A DNA stretch of 64,000 nt, taken from the NCBI RefSeq assembly GCF_016097555.1, contig NC_054701.1, positions 65,973,857-66,037,856 of the forward strand. Direction: 5' to 3'. Below are positions 23,186 through 34,128 of the stretch, one piece after another; positions within the stretch are counted from its first letter, which is position 1, and every line of letters begins with the position of its first letter. A program made the translations under genes and the position numbers. The stretch is from Gigantopelta aegis (Eukaryota; Mollusca; Gastropoda; Neomphalida; Peltospiridae). Below the pieces are notes generated by a model. It saw nothing but the letters and a program-made list of their open reading frames with translations. It was not told where the DNA came from and did not search any database.

Positions 23186-23209
23186 TTAATGTATTATTAT
23201 TATTATTTA

Positions 23210-23272
<63 letters not shown>

Positions 23273-23362
23273 TTTATCTCTACCCCATTTTTTATGTATT
23301 ATTATTATTATTTATTTATTTATCTCTAGTTATTTATTTATTTATTTATTTATTTATCTCTT
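23186..23362. repeat. (ATT)n/(TTTA)n low-complexity tract
   Basis: Long run of ATT units followed by TTTA units, interrupted twice by a short CTCTA-containing segment. Confidence 0.95.
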
Positions 23363-23719
23363 CAATGGTTACTAATATGTAGGTGAAAAGAGTACATACA
23401 CAACATTTTATTTGGACTCGTTGTGGTGGATGTAGTGAAAAGTGTGGGGTGGGGTGGGGGTATACGACCTACCATGCCTTTTGTTGATGGGGGTTTTTTC
23501 GGCACGTTACCGGAAACAACAATTCTTTTATGAGCCAAACCTTATCGCGTCATGCAACGTCATATAGTTACACCATAAACTGGTTATTGTACGCTTTTAG
23601 TGTTTTGACTGACAGCCCATAGACACTCATGCTGGTGAACTTGGGGCTCTCTACTGTCAATTAAAAAACCCCCATCAAAAGTGTGCAATATTAATAATGC
23701 ATACCACTCGTAACTTTAA
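23363..23719. other. Intergenic, nothing recognised
   Basis: Unique-looking sequence with a GGGGT-rich patch. No ORF with family features. Confidence 0.5.
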
Positions 23720-24117
23720 ACCGGCCTTGGTGGCGTCGTGGTTAGGCCATCGGTCTTCAGGCTGGTAGGTACTGGGTTCGGATCCCAGTCGAGGCATATA
23801 ATTTTTAATCCAGATACCAACTTCAAATCCTGAGTGAGTGCTCCGCAAGGCTCAATGAGTAGGTGTAAACCACTTGCACTGACCAGTGATCCATAACTGG
23901 TTCAACAAAGGTCATGGTTTGTGCTATCCTTCCTGTGGAAAGCGCAAATAAAAGATCCCTTGCTGCCTGTCGGTAAAGAGTAGCCTATGTGGCGACAGCG
24001 AGTTTCCTCTAAAAAAAAGCAGTGTCAGAATAACCATATGTTTGACATCCAATAGCTGATGATAAGATAAAAATCAATGTGCTCTAGTGGCGTCGTTAAA
24101 TAAAACAAACTTTACTT
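23720..24117 (+). mobile_element. SINE, head B, tail 2-like
   Basis: Perfect 12-bp target duplication TCGTAACTTTAA (23708-23719, 24118-24129). Head ACCGGCCTTGGTGGCGTCGT, B box GGGTTCGGATCCC, and a tail containing GACATCCAATAGCTGATGAT. Confidence 0.92.
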
Positions 24118-24150
24118 TCGTAACTTTAACTCAAAGTTGATGTTTCTGCT

Positions 24151-24496
24151 TTAAAAGGACAGACCCTAGTTTTTAAACACTACAGCATATGTTTCACTAT
24201 TACAGCTGTTTATGATCACTGAAATCAAACATCACCTACATTTTAGATTATCCATTTCCGTACAACCGAAGTGTTTCTGGTCATTCTGATGTTTGTAATA
24301 CCAAAAATAGCATTTTTCATATTTTTAAAAACGCATGTGCGTCTGAGAAGTAGCGGTTTATTGATATTTCTCGTTTTAACGTCACAGACTCTTCTTTCAC
24401 TCTGTTGTAACTTTATCCAAATGAGTTACAGGTTTGTAAATTAACTAAACTTAGTGTCCATTGTTTACGGGTTGAAACTAGGGTCTGCGCCTTTAA
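24151..24496. mobile_element. TTAA-flanked MITE, family A copy 3
   Basis: TTAA ends, AAGGACAGACCCTAGTTTTT at the left and AAACTAGGGTCTGCGCCT at the right. Confidence 0.8.
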
Positions 24497-24683
24497 ACTT
24501 TAACTTTATAATAAACGTATTAACTTTGAATCGTACAGTTTAAATCTATTTTACGATATACGTTGTATTGCCAATAACATGTAAAACGTTTTCTTTATAC
24601 TTTTACTTCATCAACAGTGTTTGCCGCCGTATGCTAAGTTAAAATTACCACGTAAACAGACGAGTGGTATGCATGGTTATTTG

Positions 24684-25126
24684 GCGGGACGTAGCCCAGT
24701 GGTAAAGCGCTCGCTCGATGCGCGGTCGGTCTGGGATCGATCCCCGTCTGTGGGCTCATTGGGCTATTTCTCGTTCCAGCCAGTGCACCAAGACTGGTGT
24801 ATCAAAGGCCGTGATATGTACTACCCTGTCTGTGGGATGGTGCATATAAAAGATCCCTTGCTGCTAATCAAAAAGAGTAGCCCATGAAGTGGCGACAGCG
24901 GGTTTCCTTCCTCAATATCTGTGTTGTCCTTAACGTTAGACATCCAATAGCCGTTGATAAATAAATCAGTCTGCTCTAATGCTGTCGTTAAACAAAAAAC
25001 AAAAATCATCTTCACAAGCGGCGACAGCGGGTTTTCTCTCTCAATATCTGTGTGGTCCTTAACCATATATCTGACGCCATATAACCGTAAATAAAATGTG
25101 TTGATTGCGTCGTTAAATAAAACATT

Positions 25127-25157
<31 letters not shown>

Positions 25158-25162
25158 CTTTT
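24684..25162 (+). mobile_element. Composite SINE: head A with two tails in tandem
   Basis: One perfect 14-bp target duplication TGCATGGTTATTTG (24670-24683, 25163-25176) brackets a head, core and tail 2 (to about 25010), followed directly by a second partial core with tail 1 (25014 onward) and (TTTC)n. The whole therefore inserted as one unit. Confidence 0.88.
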
Positions 25163-25176
25163 TGCATGGTTATTTG

Positions 25177-25760
25177 TACACTTTCAATGTTTTGATTGAC
25201 AGCTGATAGTCCCGAGTGCGCAGAGACTGATATTCTAAGTTAGAAAATATATTCAGCGATCTTTGTGGTCCAGTGAATAAGTTGCTTGGCAATCAAGCTT
25301 ACGACAGTGGTTCAAATTCCATCACACTGTCATTAATCTTTCTCATCTATCTCCCTTTACTTGGTTTTCTTAATATATATTTTTAAAAATCCACTTAATA
25401 ATATTGAAATAGCCTTTATTAAAAATGCAACAGATCTGATATTGAACTTTTTGTTTTCTTCTCCTTTTTTTCTTCTTTTTTGTCCTTTACCTATTATAAA
25501 ATTAACTTTTTAATTAAGAAGTCGGCGTCATAACGATATTTATGACGTCATATGATTGTTATCGCTAAAGCAGTAATATTAGCGACGTGCTGTTTGTAAA
25601 ATTATTATAGTTTCCCCAATTTACCTAGCTGTTCCATTTGGAATATATAAGTAAGTACAGTACTTATTTAGTATATTACTGCAATTCGAAATTTAATTTA
25701 TTTTAATTAATATATTTATAGTTTACCTACACTGGACCGTAACCAGGGGAAATCGGGAGG
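25177..25760. other. Intergenic, nothing recognised
   Basis: AT-rich. One perfect TGACGTCA at about 25547 is the only notable motif. Confidence 0.5.
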
Positions 25761-25764
25761 AACG

Positions 25765-25809
25765 CACGCACGCACACACGCACACACACACACACATACA
25801 CACACACAC
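25765..25809. repeat. (CA)n/(CG)-containing microsatellite
   Basis: CGCACGCACACACG passing into CA units. Confidence 0.9.
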
Positions 25810-25810
25810 T

Positions 25811-26232
25811 AGTTGGAACGTGTAGTCATAATCCAATTACATTACTAAAAGGGTCACGGGCTGGGTCAAATAAATGTTATGGATGAAACTAAAAACGCGA
25901 TTCTAGAAAACAAGTTTATTGTTTATCGTTTGGACGGGATCGTAAAAAAATGAAAATTAATATATAATAAAATTATAACTGTCGCAAAATTTAGGGGCGG
26001 GCGGGCTCCTGCCCACCCACCACTAGATCCGACTCTGTCTTGTTTTTATTCAGCAACCTCCGCTCCGTCGCGCCTGACGCACGTACGCGCGCGCATGCAC
26101 ACACGCACACTTCAGTTGGAACATGTCATAATCCAATTACATTACTAAAAGGGTCACGGGCTGGGTCAAATAAATGTTATGAATGAAACTAAAAACCGCG
26201 ATTGTAGAAAACAAGTTTATTGTTTATCGTTC
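25811..26232. repeat. Direct repeat of ~120 bp, two copies
   Basis: 25811-25931 and 26114-26232 share AGTTGGAAC, TCATAATCCAATTACATTAC, GGGTCACGGGCTGGGTCAAA and AACAAGTTTATTGTTTATCG. Each copy is preceded by a CA/CG dinucleotide tract. Confidence 0.85.
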
Positions 26233-26555
26233 TACAGTTTTAAAATAATTTGGACGACGATTTTGACGGTTCCTAAAATAAAAATGGAAGCAGACATAAA
26301 AACAACCAATTTTGATGCCACGACCTAAAAATAGAAATAATGACATGCTCAGTGCCACCCATGGACCTACGGGTTATGGTTTTGTATGGTGTGAGAGCAA
26401 GATTTGCCTCTTTTATTATTTAGTGCATTATATTTTACCATGACTAGGCTAACTGGTCGTTCCAACCTAATAAACAGTTGTTAATTTCGAACAACTCGTT
26501 AGTTATAATTAGTAGAACGCATAACATAATACTAATACATAGATGGGTAGATAGA

Positions 26556-26584
26556 TAAATAAATAAATAAATAAATAAATAAAA
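26556..26584. repeat. (AAAT)n microsatellite
   Basis: About seven AAAT units. Confidence 0.9.
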
Positions 26585-26687
26585 TATTTTTAAAATTAAA
26601 GTTTTTAAAAGGTTATTCGTCGTTATGTTTTCGAAACTGACGTCACTAATCTGGCTGTAGCTAGCACCAATCTTGGCGCCTCTCCAT

Positions 26688-26878
26688 GGCCGTAGCTAGC
26701 GGCGGGGGGGGGGGGGGGGGGGGGGTCAAGGGGGCAATTGCCCCCTCCCTCCGAAAAAATCCGGAAAGCATTATAGAAACTTAAAGAAAATTCTCTTCTT
26801 AACTGTTTAAGGAGTTTTAGACTAATAACTCAGTTGCCCCCCCCCCCCCCCCCCCAACAAAAAATCCTAGCTACGGCC
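26688..26878. mobile_element. Small inverted-repeat element with poly-G and poly-C arms
   Basis: Ends GGCCGTAGCT / AGCTACGGCC. Just inside lie a run of about 22 G (26704 on) and a run of about 19 C (26837 on), which can pair. Relatives with GGCC..TAGC and G-runs occur near 31788 and 32010. Confidence 0.7.
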
Positions 26879-27454
26879 CTGCTCTCTTGTCTTCAACCAT
26901 GCAGCTTTCTATGATGTTTCATTGCTGTCTGGAGCGTTCCAGATTCCATTATACCAAAACAGCTCATATTGTTAAAATGTTTTGGTTTTTTAAAACCGTA
27001 TAAGCGTTATAAACCGACCCAGGTAGTACATACATATACATACACACACAACACACTTTACATGTACACTTTACATAAGTCACATTGTACTTAAGAGATG
27101 TAAATATATATATATATATTTATTAGTAACCTCATATTGCAGACAATCACAGTTGCATTTGTTCTTCATACGTGTGGGAGGAAGATTTATGTTACACTCA
27201 CATTAACAAATTATGTAAAATATAAAATAGTTTTGTTTGAATATCAGAAAGGGAAAGGCTGAATCCATAATTATTAGCTGAAATATAAATTTCTCAGCTA
27301 CTTTTATGTGCAAAAATTAAAATTGTTTAAAAAAAGAAAAAAGAAAGAAGTTTATATGGACTATTACATGTACTCTCTTGCAAATATCTATTATATCTTC
27401 CTTTTTTTCTTTTCTTTTTCTTTTTTTTATCTTTTTTTTTTATCCATCAAGCAG
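26879..27454. promoter_or_regulatory. Upstream region of the Kv gene, no defined element
   Basis: No TATA or initiator could be assigned. The last 60 bp are strongly pyrimidine-rich and end ATCAAGCAG, a good 3' splice site. This suggests the exon starting at 27455 is preceded by a 5' UTR intron. Confidence 0.4.
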
Positions 27455-27497
27455 TTAGATAAGCAACTTGAGAAAACCACCTAACCACCAGACGAAA

Positions 27498-28121
27498 ATG
27501 TTTGTCAGACACCAGACCATCCGGCGCGCATCGCGTTTGATAGAGACCGACATATTCGAGAAAATGGTCGAGTCGGAGGGAATGGAGGACGACGTAGAGA
27601 CCGTGGATGAGGACGTGGACCTGCCAATCTACCCCGACCACACAGTGACCATCGTCGTGGGCAAGACAACGTTCATGACCTACGCCTCCACTCTGCTACA
27701 CTTCCCGAGGACCACGCTCACCAAGATGTACTTGGAACAGAGGGACCAACAACAAAATGGCGGCGAATCCTCAACAGCTTCCGCTCCGTGCACGTGCAGA
27801 CTTGAATTTGATCGGGACCCGAGGCTGTTTTACTACATCCTGGATGCGTACGAAAGGAAGACCGTGCACGTCCCGAGGGGTGTGTGTGTCAGCCAGTTCA
27901 GGAAGGAGATGGAGTTCTGGCAGCTGAAACACAAGCTCGTGGCGCCGTGTTGCCGGGACGCGTACATGCAGGCTTTCGGGGACATCTATCAGGACGGTGT
28001 GCTGGATCAGAAATTATCGCTGCTTTCATTCAATTCCAGGAACACTATCGCGGACGGATCTTCATGCTTAAGCAAGCTCTGGGAGTTTCTGGAAAATCCC
28101 AATCTTTCAAAACTGGCCCAA
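27498..28121 (+). CDS. Kv exon 1: cytoplasmic N-terminus and T1 domain
   Basis: Ends CCAA|GTAAGT at 28121. Encodes an acidic N-terminus, then TVTIVVGKTTFMTYASTLL and FDRDPRLFYYILDAYERKTV. Confidence 0.9.
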
Positions 28122-28192
28122 GTAAGTACAGCTTAAAATTATTCATGTTCAAGATTTTCCAATTGTTTGTTTGGGAGTAGGGGTGTGTTTTT

Positions 28193-28263
<71 letters not shown>

Positions 28264-28498
28264 AACTCTTGAATCCTTCAATAGGTGAAGGTTCACTGAC
28301 AATGAATGCAATCTCAATTCAAGGTCAAGGTCATTTATAACTGTTAACGTGCAGTTTAAACATGTTTCTTTTATATATTATTGTCCTTCGTCCTTTTACA
28401 ATACTTGAAAAGAGAACCTCTTTAAACAGGATACCCCTTAAAACCGGATATTTTACTTGGTCCCGAGCGTTCGCCTCGCCCCACCCCGCTTCCTACGT

Positions 28499-28547
<49 letters not shown>

Positions 28548-29440
28548 TGGCTATATCGTCATGATGATGATTTTTTTTTTTCCAGTGGTGGTCATGGCTG
28601 TATTATTCCATGCTTATTGTATCTGTGATGGTCACTTTCTTCGCAACTGATCAGCATTTTCGAGTCGCCAACCACCCAATCCACAATGGAACGAATACAA
28701 CACTAGCAGAGAAGACACCCGTCACCACGATGCTGTTACGTTCACATCCCCATTCGGTCATCACGTGGATGGAGGCGGCGTGCGCCATTTTCTTCACGGT
28801 AGTGCTCATTTTGCAGACAGTGTCGGCACAAAGTGTGATACAGTTCTGCCTCTCATGGCGCTATCTCTTGGAACTGATCTACCTCACCTCAGTTTGGACT
28901 CTCCTCATCACGGGCTACGTCGACGAATGGTTCTGGGCCGAGCCGGGAAGGGCATTCGGCTTTCAGGTGGTGCAGCTGTTCAGTGTGTCTAGATTCATGC
29001 GTCTGCATCTATTCGATAGAAGCTTTGACCCGTTCAAGATTCTCACGTTGTCTGTACAGTCCAGCGTCAAAGAGATCTACTTGCTGATGCTGTTAATGAC
29101 GGTGGTGGCGTTTGGTTACGGTGCTATGCTGTACTGTACGGAACTCCTGTCGGCAACAAAGTTTGGAGACAGTTTCGCGTCCACGTGGTGTGCGATAATA
29201 ACCATGACGACTGTGGGATACGGCGACTTGGTTCCACAGACCTGGCTAGGGCGCATCGTCGGGGTCTTCTGCGCCTTGTCTGGCATCCTGGTCATCGGGA
29301 TGTGTCTGCCCCTTATTACCAGCAGTTTCTACGAATACTTCGAATACGTCTTCTGTTATTGTGGAGAAAAGGAAGAAATCAAACGAAAGACGCATGTTAA
29401 AAAGCTTTTGAGACATTCAAAGTATAAATTTGGACGTTAA
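27498..29440 (+). CDS. Voltage-gated potassium channel-like protein (Kv, T1 plus six TM)
   Basis: Two coding exons (27498-28121, 28586-29440; phase 0 GT-AG intron) give 492 aa, a normal Kv length. Residues about 48-150 form a T1 tetramerisation domain with the exact Zn motif HX5CX20CC (H124, C130, C151, C152) typical of Kv2/3/4 types. Residues 209-460 hold S1-S6 with pore signature TVGYGD (417-422). Oddities: S4 keeps only three of the usual arginines/lysines, the S2 inner acidic residue is Val (281), and the S6 PxP is CLP (448-450). Known role: plasma-membrane K+ conductance. A silent or voltage-insensitive subunit is possible (inference). The first ATG follows an in-frame TAG at 27456 and has AAA before it. 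No orthologue name is assigned. Confidence 0.9.
28194..28261. repeat. (GT)n microsatellite in the Kv intron
   Basis: About 32 GT units starting 73 bp after the donor. Confidence 0.97.
28499..28544. repeat. (GT)n microsatellite near the Kv acceptor
   Basis: About 22 GT units ending 41 bp before exon 2. Confidence 0.97.
28586..29440 (+). CDS. Kv exon 2: S1-S6 and short C-terminus
   Basis: Acceptor is a T-run ending TTCCAG. Begins WWSWLYYSMLIVSV (S1) and ends with a basic tail KKLLRHSKYKFGR and TAA. Confidence 0.92.
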   Translation, partial: WWSWLYYSMLIVSVMVTFFATDQHFRVANHPIHNGTNTTLAEKTPVTTMLLRSHPHSVITWMEAACAIFFTVVLILQTVSAQSVIQFCLSWRYLLELIYLTSVWTLLITGYVDEWFWAEPGRAFGFQVVQLFSVSRFMRLHLFDRSFDPFKILTLSVQSSVKEIYLLMLLMTVVAFGYGAMLYCTELLSATKFGDSFASTWCAIITMTTVGYGDLVPQTWLGRIVGVFCALSGILVIGMCLPLITSSFYEYFEYVFCYCGEKEEIKRKTHVKKLLRHSKYKFGR

Positions 29441-29706
29441 TAACTTTTTATATTAAAATTCATAATCGAACCTGTTTGTCGAACATTGTTGGATCTTTAG
29501 GGTTAGGAATATGGCACCCTACTTTCAATTCAGTCCGCATCTCCTGGAAGTAAATGAATGTTTCATTTTATAGGTACCCTTCATACATCGTGCGACGCAG
29601 TAACATCTACGGTGTACCAAGATCAGTCCATTGCACGTGTGTTGATGCCTATCTTCAGGGGGTGTAATTCCAATCTACAGAACAAAGTAACAATTATTCA
29701 AGAGAT

Positions 29707-30285
29707 AGACAAGCCACAACACTTACCAATAAAACTCTTTAGAAGTTTTAACTCGGCTACAGTGTAACATATGGAGTGTGATTCGACCACAAAGCAAATC
29801 ATGAAAAGTCTTAAGTAGTATGTCTCGGCCACAAAGCAAGTCATCAAAACTCTTTAAGTAGTGTTACTCGGCCACAAAGCAAATCATCAAAACCCTTTAC
29901 GTAGTGTGACTCGGCCACAAAGCAAATCATGAAAATTCTTCAAGTAGTGTGACTTCGGCCACAAAGCAAATCATGAAACCTCTTAAGGAATATGATTCGG
30001 TCACAAAGAAAGCCAGGAAAACTCCGCAGGAGCTGATTCGGCCAAAACGCAAACTACAATAATTCTCTAGGAATTTTACCCGGCCACAACACCAACCACG
30101 AAAACATTTTAGGAGTTTGACTTGGTCATTACGCAAACCAAGAAAGATTTGTAAGAAAATTCTAAGAGTGTCACTCTCAACCACAACGAAATTAAAAATA
30201 TATATATCTAAATATCTAAAACTGTGATCCAGACACAACAAAAACCAAGGAAACCTCTAGTGCCACTGCCAATCACAGAAAGAGT
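29707..30285. repeat. ~43-bp tandem repeat downstream of the Kv gene
   Basis: Units like ACTCGGCCACAAAGCAAATC plus ATCAAAACTCTTTAAGTAGTG. Well conserved at 29770-29990 and decaying outward. Confidence 0.85.
29728..29733 (+). terminator. Candidate poly(A) signal AATAAA, Kv gene
   Basis: AATAAA 288 bp after the stop codon, inside the first unit of the tandem repeat. An ATTAAA at 29452 is an alternative. Confidence 0.45.
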
Positions 30286-30321
30286 GTCTGTACACAATGC
30301 AAATTATTAAAGCTGCCTTAA

Positions 30322-30632
30322 ATTTTGTTTTGTTTAACGACACCACTAGAGCACATTGATTTATTAATCATCGGCTATTGGAAGTCAAACATTCAGTAAG
30401 TTTGTACATATAGTCTTAGAGTGGAGACCCCCTACATGTTTCCATTAGTAGCAAGGGATCTTTTATATGCACCATCCCACAGACAGGACAGCACATATTA
30501 CGACCTTTGGTATACCAGTCATTGTGCACTGGCTGGAACGAGAAATAGCCCAATGAGCACACCGACGGGGATCCATTCCAAACCGACCGCGTATCAAGTT
30601 AGCACTTTACCACTTGGTTACGTCTCGCCCTT
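30322..30632 (-). mobile_element. SINE, head A, tail 2
   Basis: TTTGTTTAACGACACCACTA start, core AGCAAGGGATCTTTTATATG, head complement ACCACTTGGTTACGTCTCGC. Confidence 0.87.
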
Positions 30633-30654
30633 TTATGTATAGATATATATGAAT

Positions 30655-31020
30655 ATTTATATATTGTATGTATGTCGAGTTTGATTACATACATAGATAT
30701 TAAGGCACTAGCGCAGGGGATAATTAGATCCTAACTGGCCTCACAAATCGTCTCATGCCGTTGCTGTATGTATGTATATATGTATGTATGTATGTATTTT
30801 TATATTTTGAATATCTCTATTGTATGTATGTCGGGTTTTGACTTAAACATACATATGTTCAATGACACACTGGCACAGGGGATATTAAAATCCTTTATTG
30901 CCTTCACAAATTTCCTCATGCCGTTACCGAAACCCGAACCTGTGGCACCCAATCGCCCGCAATTGTTGGGCCGGAACGCTACCAATCAGACCAACTACGT
31001 TTCACAAAAATAGAACGATC
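30655..31020. repeat. Duplicated ~160-bp unit with (TATG)n spacers
   Basis: About 30660-30765 and 30800-30940 share TTGTATGTATGTCG, ATACAT, GCGCAGGGGATA/GCACAGGGGATA and CACAAAT...CTCATGCCGTT. Each is linked by TATG units. Confidence 0.7.
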
Positions 31021-31044
31021 GTTAGTCGACCATATTCGTACCGG

Positions 31045-31110
31045 CATGTATGTATTCATGCATGTATGTAATGTATGTATGTATGTATGTATGTTTGTAT
31101 GCATGTATTA
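31045..31110. repeat. (TATG)n microsatellite
   Basis: ATGTATGT units with two interruptions. Confidence 0.9.
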
Positions 31111-31196
31111 TTTTATAATATTTAATACTGGGCTTTTTTTAAAGGTTTGATTGGGGGGGCATGGCCCCCGTGCCTCCCCCCACGTCACTGCTTCTC

Positions 31197-31212
31197 TCTC
31201 TGTCTCTCTATG

Positions 31213-31280
<68 letters not shown>
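31197..31280. repeat. (TC)n microsatellite
   Basis: About 35 uninterrupted TC units at the core. Confidence 0.97.
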
Positions 31281-31283
<3 letters not shown>

Positions 31284-32340
31284 CTCTATCCCTTATTCGT
31301 TCTGTCTCTCTCGTTCGCTTTGTCTATTCACATAACACACACGCGCACACACGCACAGTCGGGTACTTAAATTTGTGAATGTAAAAGGTAAGTTCATATT
31401 ATATGAATAGATGTATTATATGTTCATTGTGTTCTTAAATTCGTTGACTGCACTGGTCCACGGATTACACGAAAATTTGACTACGGCAAACAAAAAGTGG
31501 TTTCACAGTATGCATAAACCTCAATTTGTAATACGTTGGCATCTTGTTCTGGGGCGTGACCAAAGATGAAAAAAACCGCCGAGGCAAACCCAGACCTGTA
31601 AAATAAATGTCATGGGAAAAATAAAATAAATATGTGGAAATTCGAGACGAGGCAAGTGCCTCATGCTGGCTACGCCATTGTTATAAGCACACTTTCAACA
31701 CCTGAAAAAGGTGACGGTTGAATATAATTTCAACAAGATGCATCTTCAATTTTGCTCACAAAACACACACACAACCACGCACATACACTTGCCGGCCCAT
31801 AGCTTGGTGGACATTATTGGGGGGGGGGGGGGAGGGCCCAGTTGAACGAACGCAGAAGGTGCGAGGTATTTCGTGGGTCCGGGGGTATGATTCAAAGGTT
31901 ATTTACCCGTTATTGTAATTCTCGCCGTTAATCTCGATCCGTTAGTCTCGCTACAACTTTTATATTCAGTCAAGATGTAAAGGCTATCCACAAAACAAAA
32001 AAAAAAATTATGGGGAGGGGGGGGGGGGGCTGGCCACCCCACCCCCCTGCTACGGGCCGTACTTGGGTCAAATGTTAAGAGATAAAACGCAACCTCTACA
32101 CAGAATGCATATACTCAGTGCGAAAAGCAACATGGTTCCTCAACACCTGTATATATATTCACGGAAAAAGGTTCCTGTGCATCATTAACATTTCAGTGAG
32201 ACGTATATTTATAAAATTTTAAAATATTGTGTTTTACATGTTTTATCTGTCAAAAGTACAGTGATCCCCTCCTGTCTTCTGAACCTGAAATATGGTCTAC
32301 ACAATGCTTGGTACGCCGTCGTTGACGATATAACAGAACA
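31281..32340. other. Intergenic with two G-rich element remnants
   Basis: G-runs at about 31820 and 32018 next to GGCCCATAGCTTGG and CTACGGGCCGT resemble the element at 26688. Otherwise nothing recognised. Confidence 0.5.
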
Positions 32341-32346
32341 ACGTAT

Positions 32347-33314
32347 TGACGTCATGTCATAGTCGTACTTTGTGATCACCTAATCGATTGCGTAAAGTTC
32401 TTCCACTGATTGGCCTTAACACTGGGATGTATTGGGATGTTAAACTTGTCATTTCCAAATGATTCCACATGTGTATCCGCTTGATATTGACGATTGGTTA
32501 ACGTGACGTCACGTGTTGACTCACTAAACATGGAAGATCCCTAGTATTCCTAAACTGTCGAGAACATTTCCGCAGACACTGCATAGTTTTCTGACGAACA
32601 CCAATGAACACCAAAATGACTAGCAACAACGTTTGTGCCATTCTAACTGCAATCATGCCCATCTTTCGAAGAAGTTAATTTTTTTGGAGGCGTGACATCA
32701 CACTGACGACGTATTGACTTTTGTATTTTTCTGAGTGACGAGAATGTATACATAGAGGATAATAAACGAGTTTCCAGTTATTATCAAATTTGTGTCCCGA
32801 GTGAAATAATTTTCAGTTGTCACGAGCTTTATTACCTCAGCTATTTTTTCTCTAAAAACCTTTATTTTCCACGCACATGCACGAAGGCCGACCTGTATAG
32901 GAACGATGTAAACCACTTTACGCACTGTTCTGAGAATTACTATAACGTTGTAATTTAATCACGTTCATAGATAATTTTCAAAAACACAAATTCTCTCTAT
33001 TCTGCTTCAAAATCTATAATGAATTGCATTAAAATGGCATTTTGTTATAAATTTAACACCAAAAACAGAGAGCCGTAAACGCAAACACTTTAAACTACGT
33101 GACGTCATTGTGTGTGCTTTGCCAAATCGTGATGACGTCATATTTAGTACCGACAAGGTGATTGGTTTGTTGGCGTCAAATCGTCCAATAGTAGTGTACG
33201 TTAAACCAATGCATGATAATTTCTTAGTGAGAAATTATGATTTTTATTTTCCCCGTAGTGCCTGCTGGGGTAATAATATAGTTTTAGTTACCAATGATAA
33301 GAAAAATGACGTCA
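32347..33314. promoter_or_regulatory. Cluster of five perfect CRE palindromes (TGACGTCA)
   Basis: TGACGTCA at 32347, 32504, 33100, 33133 and 33307. The second lies in the 14-bp palindrome ACGTGACGTCACGT. The octamer is the CREB/ATF consensus. The region is uncoding and could be a promoter or enhancer, or simply repeat-derived; no transcript start was identified. Confidence 0.4.
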
Positions 33315-33702
33315 AAGAGGAGCACGTGACCAAGAATGCTAGTAATGCAACTTATGATCACAAAGCATGAATAGCTCGTGCAACTGACTGGGCACTGCCG
33401 GGATATGGAAGGAAGTGGTTACACGTTTTACTGAATTTTTTTATGACCAGATTTCAAGTAAATTATACTATAATACTTTCATAAGGACAGAACATAATTC
33501 CTCATATACCAGTCATAGAATATTGATTTTAACCGTGGATATCGTTGTTTAACAATACCGCGGAACATCAGTAAAGGACAGACATTGTTTAACATAACCG
33601 TAGCACACGATCGTGTAAAATTAAATGGTTTGACTACTATAAGTCAATTATACAATATATTACAACATCTCGGGTGTGAGAAGAAAAAGTTAAACGTTTA
33701 GT

Positions 33703-33912
33703 TTTGTTTAACGATGTTTATACATTGAGCAGATCGATTTATTAATTATCGGCTATTGGATGTCAAACATTTGGTAATTTTGACATATAGTCTTAGAGGA
33801 AAGCCGATACATTTTCCCATTAGTAGCAAGGAATCTTTTATATGCACCATCCCACAAACAAGATAGCATATACTTTGATGTACCAGTTGTGGTGCAATAA
33901 CTGAAAGGAAAG
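33703..33912 (-). mobile_element. SINE, tail 2, head lost
   Basis: TTGTTTAACGATGTTTATAC start, core TTTTATATGCACCATCCCAC, ending near GGTGCAATAACTG. Confidence 0.8.
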
Positions 33913-33997
33913 AAATGTTTTAGTTAACGAGAAAAACCCATTCAGTTGAATGGATCCACCGAGAAAGAATGAAGTAAGAAATGTTCCATATAAGGAA

Positions 33998-34128
33998 GAA
34001 AGGGACTATTTTATTTAGCGACGCACTCAGCACATTTTATTCACGGTTATACGGCGTCAGACATATGGTTAAGGACCACACAGATATGTAGAGAGGAAAC
34101 CCGATGTCGCCACTTCATGAGCTACTCG
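33998..34128 (-). mobile_element. SINE fragment, tail 1 side, cut at a duplication breakpoint
   Basis: TTTTATTTAGCGACGCACTC through CACTTCATGAGCTACTC. The cadherin-derived segment starts exactly there. Confidence 0.85.

Noticed and set aside
27468-27497. Earlier start for the Kv protein
   Set aside because: The extra codons begin with TTG, not ATG, and follow an in-frame TAG at 27456.
33110-33370. 86-codon open frame in the CRE-rich region
   Set aside because: Starts with GTG, no recognisable domain, no splice or promoter context.
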